From contig NZ_RXMA01000034.1 in NCBI RefSeq assembly GCF_003966125.1, positions 1-45,255 on the forward strand: DNA of 45,255 bases, in the 5' to 3' direction. Under the pieces are notes generated by a model. That model was not told the origin of the DNA, searched no databases, and saw nothing but the letters and a program-made list of their open reading frames with translations. Every line of letters begins with the position of its first letter. Position 1 is the stretch's first letter. This document shows, one piece after another, positions 16,780 through 23,425 of the stretch. The DNA comes from Azospirillum griseum (GTDB lineage: Bacteria; Pseudomonadota; Alphaproteobacteria; Azospirillales; Azospirillaceae). The translations under genes were made by a program, and so were the position numbers.

Positions 16780-17522
16780 ACGCCATCATTCCGCTCGCGG
16801 GGCCGGATTTCATCCATCCGCGCTTTGGCGTGCGTCCCCTGGTGTCGGTGGAGGGGGAACCGCTGATCCGCCGGGCGATCACCAGCCGCCCCTGGTGGCG
16901 CGACGGCAGTCTCGGCCCGAGCGATCTGGTGTTTGTGTTGCGGGATCTGCCGGAGGCGCACGCGCTGCGCGGCACTTTGCTGGACTGGTTTCCTGGCGCG
17001 CGCGTCGTGTTTCTGTCCGACCTCACCGGTGGTGCGTTGCTGTCGGCCTTGGCGGCGGTCGCGTTGCTGCTCCGCCCCCGGGCACCGCTTTGCGTCGATC
17101 TGGTGGACATCCTGTATGACAGCGCCGACGCGCCGTCCGCCCTGTTCGCCGATCCGGCGGTGGGGGGCGTACTCCCCTGCTTTCCGTCGGATGAACCGTG
17201 TTACAGCTACGCGGAGATCGGGGCCGATGGCGCGGTGATCCGCACCGTGGAAAAGCGGGTGATCTCGTCGCACGCCTCCGCTGGAACCTATGTCTTCCGT
17301 GATGCGGCGGTGTTCCTGCACGCGTGCGCGCATTCCCTCGACCATGCCGAAACGCTGGCCCACAAGGGGGCGCTGTTCCTGTGTCCGGCGATGAACGGCG
17401 TGATCGCCCAGGGCTTGCGGGTTCTGGCCCCGACCGTCACGGATGTCCGCCCGGTCAGCAAACGCTTTGGCGAGGGGCCGCCCCAAGGCCGACAGGGTGA
17501 CGCGGGGGGCGACGCGCCATGA
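16776..17522 (+). CDS. Degenerate nucleotidyltransferase-like protein
   Basis: 248 residues from GTG 16776 (VNAIIPLAGPDFIHPRFG). The frame stays open far upstream but that part is a shadow of the previous gene. It resembles the two domains of its neighbour: VEGEPLIRRAI corresponds to the GRPMIERV block and VEKRVISSHASAG to the EKRVIS block. The Gly-rich nucleotide loop is missing, and the metal site is LCVDLVDILYD rather than NGD. It may be a regulatory or acceptor-binding partner, or an enzyme with a changed substrate. It overlaps its neighbours by four bases on both sides. Confidence 0.75.
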   Translation: MNAIIPLAGPDFIHPRFGVRPLVSVEGEPLIRRAITSRPWWRDGSLGPSDLVFVLRDLPEAHALRGTLLDWFPGARVVFLSDLTGGALLSALAAVALLLRPRAPLCVDLVDILYDSADAPSALFADPAVGGVLPCFPSDEPCYSYAEIGADGAVIRTVEKRVISSHASAGTYVFRDAAVFLHACAHSLDHAETLAHKGALFLCPAMNGVIAQGLRVLAPTVTDVRPVSKRFGEGPPQGRQGDAGGDAP

Positions 17523-18637
17523 TCGCCACCCGCGACATCGCGGTCGTCGTTCAGGGGCCATGGCATCCTGAACAGACGCCGGAATGCCTGGCCAGCCTGC
17601 GCCGCCTGATGCCCGACGCGCGGATCGTCCTGTCGGTGTGGAAGGACGCGCCTGATTTTCCGGCCCACCGGGTCGAGGCGGACGTCGTGGTGCTGAACCC
17701 GGATCCGGGTGGGGTGGATCTGCGCGGCTTGCTGGCTCCGGAGATCGAGCGGGGAACCGCCATCACCGCGTCCAACTTCAACCGCCAGGCCGAGTCCACC
17801 CTGGCCGGGTTGCGGTTGGCCGACCGGCCCTATGCGTTGAAGCTGCGCACCGACATGGTGCTGGAGCACACCGGTTTCCTCGATTGCCCGGACCGCTTCC
17901 GCAACATCCCCGCTCCGATGGCGGTGTTCAAGGAGCGCATCATCACCACGAACGCGCGCTCCCCGCGTCGGTCCTTCGCCATGTTCGTGCAGGATTTCTG
18001 TTCCTTCGGGCGGACGGAGGATATGGAAACCCTGTGGCGGGCTGACCGCCATCCCTCGCGCGAGGCGTTGCTTGCCCTGCCGCGCGCGGCGCGCGAGGCG
18101 CGGGTCCTGGTTCCCGAACAGCAGCTTGTGGTGTCGGCGCTGCGCCGGAACGGCCCGCTGCCCATGGACAACGCCCTGTCCAACAGCCTTGAGCTGGCGG
18201 AACTGACCGAACGGGCCGTGACCAGCAACTTCGTCTGCCTCGATGTGCGCCGCTTTGGCGTGCGCACGCTCAAACCCTCGCTGGCCTGGGTCAACGAGCC
18301 GACGGGCTATCGCCTGTCCTGGCTGTGGGCGTTGAAGGCCGATTACGAGGAGTATCTGTTCTGGGCACGCCGCCATTGCGGGGCGGCGGTCGATGACCTG
18401 ATCGCGGCCTGTGGCGACTCCTATGGCCGGGCAATCGCCGACATCGCCGTCAAAGACCGTGTGCTATCCGCCCCGAATGTGCTGGCCCCGCAGGCGCTGT
18501 TCGAGGAGGCCCTGCGCAGCTTCGTGGAAAACCGGCCTGAGGAGGCGTTGAGCGGCTGCATCACTCTGCACCGCGCCGGTTTGCGGGACGAGGCGTTGGC
18601 CATGCTGTTCCAGAAAATGGGCTATCGGATGCCCTGA
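17519..18637 (+). CDS. WavE-like polysaccharide synthesis protein
   Basis: 372 residues. The N-terminal VVVQGPWHPEQTPECLASLR, the central SNFNRQAESTLAGLRLA and YALKLRTDMVLE are hallmarks of the WavE family (LPS core synthesis in Vibrio cholerae), thought to be glycosyltransferases of GT-A-like fold. It starts in an ATGA overlap and ends the five-gene operon that begins with the phosphodiesterase gene. Its likely role is transfer of the residue activated by the upstream nucleotidyltransferases; this is inference. Confidence 0.78.
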   Translation: MIATRDIAVVVQGPWHPEQTPECLASLRRLMPDARIVLSVWKDAPDFPAHRVEADVVVLNPDPGGVDLRGLLAPEIERGTAITASNFNRQAESTLAGLRLADRPYALKLRTDMVLEHTGFLDCPDRFRNIPAPMAVFKERIITTNARSPRRSFAMFVQDFCSFGRTEDMETLWRADRHPSREALLALPRAAREARVLVPEQQLVVSALRRNGPLPMDNALSNSLELAELTERAVTSNFVCLDVRRFGVRTLKPSLAWVNEPTGYRLSWLWALKADYEEYLFWARRHCGAAVDDLIAACGDSYGRAIADIAVKDRVLSAPNVLAPQALFEEALRSFVENRPEEALSGCITLHRAGLRDEALAMLFQKMGYRMP

Positions 18638-18654
18638 TGGGATCGGGGTGCGGT

Positions 18655-18678
18655 GGGCCGCCGCGTTTCAGGCGGTCC
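18655..18678. terminator. Possible terminator between convergent operons
   Basis: GGGCCGCC (18655-18662) pairs with GGCGGTCC (18671-18678) with one G-T pair and an 8-base loop. It overlaps the last codons of the minus-strand gene ending at 18668 and lies 17 bases past the plus-strand stop. The stem is short and lacks a T-run. Confidence 0.35.
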
Positions 18679-20365
18679 GGGACGCGCACCAACGCCGCCA
18701 CATCATCCGATACGCGGTTTCCAGATTGCGCATGAAGCGTGCTTCGTCGCACAGGGCGGAGGCGCGGAGCCGTTCCCGCATGCCCATGCGCAGCGCCATC
18801 AACCGCCCCAAATCCCCCGCCAAGGCTGCGGCGATGTCGGCGTAGCGGGCGGGCGTGTCGGCGACCAGTTCGGGCAGGCCGATCGCGGTCATCAGGCTTG
18901 CGCCCACGCGGGCGGCATGACGGCTTCCCGCGAGCGTGACCAGCGGGGCACCCATCCACAGGGTGTCACAGGTGGTGATCGTCCCGTTGTAGGGGTGGGG
19001 ATCCAGCGCAATGTCGATCCGGTTGTAGGCGGCCAGATGCCCCCCCGGATCCTTGATGAACCCGACCAGCTCCAGCCGTTCCGGATCAACCCCCGCCGCC
19101 GCGAAACGCTTCCGCATCAGATCGGCGGTGTCGGGATCGGACAACGGGCGGTCCTTCAGCAGCAGCCGGGCGGATGGGACGCGCCGCAGCACCTCGGCCC
19201 ACAGGGACACGGTCTGATGGGTGATCTTGGCCAGCTTGTTGAAGGAACCGAAGGTGATCCGACCGGTGGATCCGGCGGGCAGCGGGACCACATCCGGTGC
19301 GTTCGCCGGGGGGCGGAAGCACAGGAACGGAGCGGGCAGCCGGACCAGCGTCTCCGCCGCATGCCCATCGGTGGCCCCCGCCGGATCGCTGATGGGATCG
19401 ACGATGCGGTAGTCGACGGCGCGCATGCCGGTGCTGTTGGGATAGCCAAGCCAGGTCACTTGCACCGGTGCCGGGCGGCGCGCCAGCATCGGCAGGCGGT
19501 TCAAGCCCGAATGACCGGCCAGATCGACCAGGATGTCGATGCCGTCGGCGCGGATTTGTCTGGCCAGTGCATCGTCGTCCATCTCGCCCACCGTGCGCCA
19601 ACCGTCGGTCAACGCCTTGAAACGGCCGGTGTGGGAGTCGGCAAGGGCATCGGGCAAAATCGAATAGCAAATGATCTCGAACCGGTCCCGATCCGCGTTC
19701 TCAAACAGGGGGGACAGGAAATAAGCCCCCAGATGCTCGCGGAACTCGACCGACAGATAGCCGATGCGCAACCGGCGTTCGGGAGCGGGGTGGTTGCCGT
19801 GCGGGGGTGGTGGGGTGGGCGACCGGCCAAAGCGTTCGTCGAAACGGCGGTGTTCCGCCAGAAGCTGTTCCCCCGGCAGCTCCAGGTAATTCAGGCAAAG
19901 CAGCCGTTGGCTGGCGACGCTGGCGATGTGGGGCAGCCGTTGTTCGGATCGGCTGAAGCTCAGGGCGGCGGCGGCGGCATCGCCGAGCATCTGCTGGGCG
20001 ACCCCCAGATTGAACCACAGCGCGGGATCCGGCTGCGGGTCGGTGGCGAGCGACCGGCTCCAGAGCCGGACCGCGTCGCCCAGCCGATTGTCGTTGTAGG
20101 CGGTGCTGCCCAGGCTGGCCCAGGGTTTCGCGTAATCCGGCCGAAGAGCCAGGGCGCGGTGCATGGCGGCCAGACTGTCGCTGAACCGCTTCATCCCGGC
20201 CAGGGTCTGGCCGAGATTGTTCCACAGTTCAGCGGCTTCGCCGTTGCGCGTCAACAGATCGCGGTACAGGGTCTCGGCGTCTTCCGGTCGTCCGGAGGCC
20301 AACGCCTCCAACGCGCGGCGCTTGATGGCGTCGACGTCCGACGAGGGAAGAGCGGGGGGATGCAT
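18668..20365 (-). CDS. Second TPR protein with GT41 catalytic domain
   Basis: 565 residues from ATG 20365 (MHPPALPSSDVDAIKRRAL). TPR units fill residues ~10-170 (LWNNLGQTLAGMKRFSDSLA, WFNLGVAQQMLGDAAAA), and the GT41 catalytic region covers ~200-560: LRIGYLSVEFREHLGAYFL, DILVDLAGHSGLNRL, PVQVTWLGYPNSTGM, FGSFNKLAKIT, ALDPHPYNGTITTCDTLWMG. These are the conserved blocks of bacterial OGT-like enzymes. Its ATG overlaps the last base of the gmhA stop codon (TGATG), so the two are translationally coupled; an upstream frame extension to 21004 shadows gmhA. It is clearly paralogous to, but well diverged from, the protein at 6454-8439. Confidence 0.9.
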   Translation of the reverse strand: MHPPALPSSDVDAIKRRALEALASGRPEDAETLYRDLLTRNGEAAELWNNLGQTLAGMKRFSDSLAAMHRALALRPDYAKPWASLGSTAYNDNRLGDAVRLWSRSLATDPQPDPALWFNLGVAQQMLGDAAAAALSFSRSEQRLPHIASVASQRLLCLNYLELPGEQLLAEHRRFDERFGRSPTPPPPHGNHPAPERRLRIGYLSVEFREHLGAYFLSPLFENADRDRFEIICYSILPDALADSHTGRFKALTDGWRTVGEMDDDALARQIRADGIDILVDLAGHSGLNRLPMLARRPAPVQVTWLGYPNSTGMRAVDYRIVDPISDPAGATDGHAAETLVRLPAPFLCFRPPANAPDVVPLPAGSTGRITFGSFNKLAKITHQTVSLWAEVLRRVPSARLLLKDRPLSDPDTADLMRKRFAAAGVDPERLELVGFIKDPGGHLAAYNRIDIALDPHPYNGTITTCDTLWMGAPLVTLAGSRHAARVGASLMTAIGLPELVADTPARYADIAAALAGDLGRLMALRMGMRERLRASALCDEARFMRNLETAYRMMWRRWCASRTA

Positions 20366-20952
20366 CAGGCCAGCCGGGCTTCGATCTGTTCGCACAGATA
20401 ATGATACAGGCAGATGTGAACCTGCTGGATCAGAGGGGTCGAGCGGGACGGCACATCGATCAGGATGTCGCTGACCGCCGCCATCTTGCCGCCGCCTTCG
20501 CCCGTCACGCCGATGGTGGTCATGCCCAGGCTCTTGGCGACCTCGAACGCGGCGATGACGTTGCGGGAGTTGCCGCTGGTGGACAGGCCCAGAATGACGC
20601 CCCCGGCCTCGCCATAGGCTTCGGTCTGGCGGGAGAAGACCGTGTCGTAGGAGTAGTCGTTGCTCCAGGCGGTCAGGACCGCCGGATTGGAGCTGAGGCA
20701 GATGGCCTTCAGGCCGCGCCGTTCCTTCAGGAACCGTCCCACCAATTCGCCGGTGATGTGCATGGCGTCGGACGCCGAACCGCCATTGCCGCAGACCAGC
20801 AGGGCCTTGCCAGCCCCCAGGGCCGTGGTGCAGGCGGCAACAGCCGCTTCCATCCGGGCCGGGTCGAGCGTTTCCGTGGTGCGCTTCAGAACCTCTATGG
20901 CGCTGTCGAGATAACCCAGAAGAGACGGTGCGGTGGATGCCTGAGCGACCAT
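20365..20952 (-). CDS. gmhA: Sedoheptulose 7-phosphate isomerase (SIS family)
   Basis: 195 residues from ATG 20952; an in-frame TTG at 20973 is a less likely start. SIS-domain blocks are LLVCGNGGSASDAMHITGEL, SNDYSYDTVFSRQ and LSTSGNSRNVIAAFE. The glutamate of ITGEL and the histidine of QQVHICLYHYLCE correspond to the catalytic Glu65 and His180 of E. coli GmhA. It would convert sedoheptulose 7-phosphate to D-glycero-manno-heptose 7-phosphate, the entry step for NDP-heptoses. It shares an operon with the GT41 gene and probably feeds the fused enzyme at 5103-6431. Confidence 0.9.
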   Translation of the reverse strand: MVAQASTAPSLLGYLDSAIEVLKRTTETLDPARMEAAVAACTTALGAGKALLVCGNGGSASDAMHITGELVGRFLKERRGLKAICLSSNPAVLTAWSNDYSYDTVFSRQTEAYGEAGGVILGLSTSGNSRNVIAAFEVAKSLGMTTIGVTGEGGGKMAAVSDILIDVPSRSTPLIQQVHICLYHYLCEQIEARLA

Positions 20953-21031
20953 GGACGATGACCTTGCTGTCAAGCGGGTGGGGCAAGCGGGTGAGGCGGG
21001 GCAACGATCGGACGCGCGCTGCGCGCAGTGA

Positions 21032-21058
21032 ATCCTACGGATCGTGTGGGGCTGTCAA
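21032..21058 (-). promoter_or_regulatory. Possible sigma-70 promoter for gmhA
   Basis: On the minus strand, TTGACA (21053-21058) is followed after 15 bases by TAGGAT (21032-21037), about 80 bases before the gmhA ATG. The -35 box is perfect; the -10 is weak and the spacer short. Confidence 0.35.
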
Positions 21059-21153
21059 CTGCGGCCCACACAATGTTTGCTTTGCCGCATCAGGGAAGGC
21101 GGACTATTTTCCAAATGCGCCCTTTCGATGGGCGAGGATGGCGGGGTTGACTC

Positions 21154-21702
21154 ATGACGACACCCACGACGACACGCACGGTGCGGCTCGGGCCGCTCAG
21201 CGTGAAAATGTACTGTGCGATTGGCATGATCGCGGTGTCCTGGGCGCAGTTGGAGGACATGGTGTCGTTGTGCATCTCCCGTCTGCTGGGAACCGATCAC
21301 ACCACCTTTCTGCCGATCGCCTCGAACATGCAGATCAAGGCCCGTTTTGACGCCTTGAAAACGGTTGCCGGTCTGCGTCTGCCGCCCGATGAGGCCAAGA
21401 CCATGATCGCGCGCTGCGATGAGGCGCTGGAGTTGGGGCGGGAGCGCAACAAGATCCTGCACGGTTCCTGGCTTCAGGGCGAAAGCGACGATGTCGCCAT
21501 TCGCTTGAACTACCGCGCCCACGGCCGCGTGTCGGCCGATGCGCCCATGATGTCGGCCCGTGAGATCGCGGAGATCAGCGACCGCATCACCATGTTGACC
21601 GAAGGATTCGCCCAAATTCTGCAACGGTTGGGGTTGTTCGATCCGAAGGATCCGATGCGGTCTCCGGGCAAGCCGTCGGATCGACGGGCCACACCCAATT
21701 GA
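21154..21702 (+). CDS. HEPN-like protein of unknown function
   Basis: 182 residues, mostly helical. Residues ~90-110 read GRERNKILHGSW, matching the Rx4-6H signature (R-N-x3-H) of HEPN domains, and the first helix, AVSWAQLEDMVSLCISRLL, is typical of such proteins. HEPN proteins include RNases of toxin and defence systems as well as non-catalytic helpers. No nucleotidyltransferase (MNT) antitoxin is adjacent, so a toxin pair is not supported. The gene stands between the divergent gmhA operon and a glycosyltransferase gene 43 bases downstream. Confidence 0.55.
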   Translation: MTTPTTTRTVRLGPLSVKMYCAIGMIAVSWAQLEDMVSLCISRLLGTDHTTFLPIASNMQIKARFDALKTVAGLRLPPDEAKTMIARCDEALELGRERNKILHGSWLQGESDDVAIRLNYRAHGRVSADAPMMSAREIAEISDRITMLTEGFAQILQRLGLFDPKDPMRSPGKPSDRRATPN

Positions 21703-21745
21703 TGGTGGTGGTTTCTGAACTTCTCATGTCCGGTCTCTGACAACG

Positions 21746-23344
21746 ATGATCAACACGCTCTTGCAGCGCGCCGTCGCCCTGCACAACGCGGGAGACACCG
21801 CGCAGGCGATGGCGCTTTACCGCCGCGTCCTTGCGTTTGAACCGGGCAACGCCGACGCCCAACATCTTTTGGGGCTTCTGGTGCGCCGCGAAGGGCGTGT
21901 GGAGGACGGGGTGGCGATGCTGGCGCGCGCGTTGCGGCTGGTCCCGCAGCTTGAACCGGCCATCCTCAACCATGGGCTGATGCTTCTGCAACTCGGTCGG
22001 CTCGACGCCGCCGCCGAGTCTTTCCGCCGCAAGCTGGCGCTGGAACCGGTCTGCGTCTCCAGCCTGTACCGGTTGGGCACCAACGCCCTCTCCCTTGGCC
22101 GCCCCGGAGAGGCCGCGCGTTTGCTGCGCGTGGCTCTGGATCTCGACACCGACCGGGGACCGATGCTTCCGCTGTTGCGGCGCGGTGTGGAGCGCTGCGC
22201 CACCATGCGCGAGATTGCCGCCGACTCCCTCGATCCATCGCTGCCGATGGGGTTGGTGCTGCGCGGTGTGTTTCGCGACAGCAGCGGTTACGCCCTGGTG
22301 GTGCGCCGTTTCGCGCGTGGCCTGACGGAGGCCGGGATCCCGGTCCGGTTGGTCGATCTGAACTATGAGGACAGCGACAATCTGGCCGATGGGCAGTTCG
22401 ATCCGCTTTTGGCAACGCTCAACCGACCGGTGCGGGCCAAGGCGGTGCTGACCATCAGCACCCCCCTGGCCGTGGAGCGGGTCCCAGGGTTGAAGAGCAT
22501 CGTCTACACCATGTTTGAGGCTTGCGGGATTCCCCCCATCTGGGCCGCGCACAGCCGCCGTCACGACCATGTCATCGTCGCCACCGATTCCTCCCGTCAG
22601 GCGTGGTTGCGCGCCGGGCACCCGCCCGACCGCATCCACATCACCCCCGCCGGGGTCGAGGCGTTGGAGCCCGACCGCGTGCGGTGCGCCGACATCGTCG
22701 ACCAGGCGGGCCGCCGTTTCACCGATTTCCGGGTCCGTGTCCTCAACGTGTCGGATCTCAACACCCGGAAAAATCTGGATGGGCTGCTGCGTGTCTGGTT
22801 GCGCGCGACCCGGGCGGAGGATTCGGCGGCCTTGCTGCTGAAGCTGGGCAAAGGGAGGGGGGTGTTCGGGGATGTCCGCGACCTGTTGACGCGGGTGCAG
22901 AACGAGACCGGGCGCACTTTGACGGAAACCGCCCCCATTTTCCTGGTGGAAGGCAAGCTGTCGGACGCGGAAATGATGACGCTCCACGCCGCGTCCTCCC
23001 ATTACTGGAGCATGTCGCATGGCGAGGGGTGGGATCTGCCGATGGCCCAGGCCGGGGCGATGGGCCTGACCCTTCTGGCCCCCGACCACAGCGCGTACCG
23101 CGCCTATCTCGATGGGGACGTGGCCCACCTGATTCCGTCGTCGGTCGAACCCGCCACCGGGGGGTATGCCGGACAGGACTGGTGGACCCCGGACGAAGCG
23201 GCGGCGTGCCGCCTGCTGCGCGGGATCCTGGACGATCCCGATGGCACCCGCCGCTCCGCCCAGGCGCATCTGCGTGAGCGCATGACCTGGGAGGCCGCGA
23301 CCCGCCGCCTGATCGCGCTGCTGCGGGATCTCGACGCGCTGTAA
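21746..23344 (+). CDS. TPR protein with GT4-type glycosyltransferase domain
   Basis: 532 residues. The N-terminal ~130 are TPR units (AVALHNAGDTAQAMALYRRV, EDGVAMLARALRL). Residues ~165-532 form a GT-B glycosyltransferase: HVIVATDSSRQAWLRAG, RVLNVSDLNTRKNLDGLLRV, and near the C-terminus SHGEGWDLPMAQAGAMGL, a variant of the GT4 E-x7-E donor-binding region. The acceptor is probably a protein or glycan; nothing fixes the sugar. It follows the HEPN-like gene closely and is 81 bases before the next glycosyltransferase gene on the same strand. Confidence 0.85.
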   Translation: MINTLLQRAVALHNAGDTAQAMALYRRVLAFEPGNADAQHLLGLLVRREGRVEDGVAMLARALRLVPQLEPAILNHGLMLLQLGRLDAAAESFRRKLALEPVCVSSLYRLGTNALSLGRPGEAARLLRVALDLDTDRGPMLPLLRRGVERCATMREIAADSLDPSLPMGLVLRGVFRDSSGYALVVRRFARGLTEAGIPVRLVDLNYEDSDNLADGQFDPLLATLNRPVRAKAVLTISTPLAVERVPGLKSIVYTMFEACGIPPIWAAHSRRHDHVIVATDSSRQAWLRAGHPPDRIHITPAGVEALEPDRVRCADIVDQAGRRFTDFRVRVLNVSDLNTRKNLDGLLRVWLRATRAEDSAALLLKLGKGRGVFGDVRDLLTRVQNETGRTLTETAPIFLVEGKLSDAEMMTLHAASSHYWSMSHGEGWDLPMAQAGAMGLTLLAPDHSAYRAYLDGDVAHLIPSSVEPATGGYAGQDWWTPDEAAACRLLRGILDDPDGTRRSAQAHLRERMTWEAATRRLIALLRDLDAL

Positions 23345-23425
23345 CCGCAGACCTCATGAAAGGCTGGCCTTGAGACGGGTGGCGGTGCAAAGAAAGGCCA
23401 TCCGTCGCCCGGAGTATCGCCGTCC

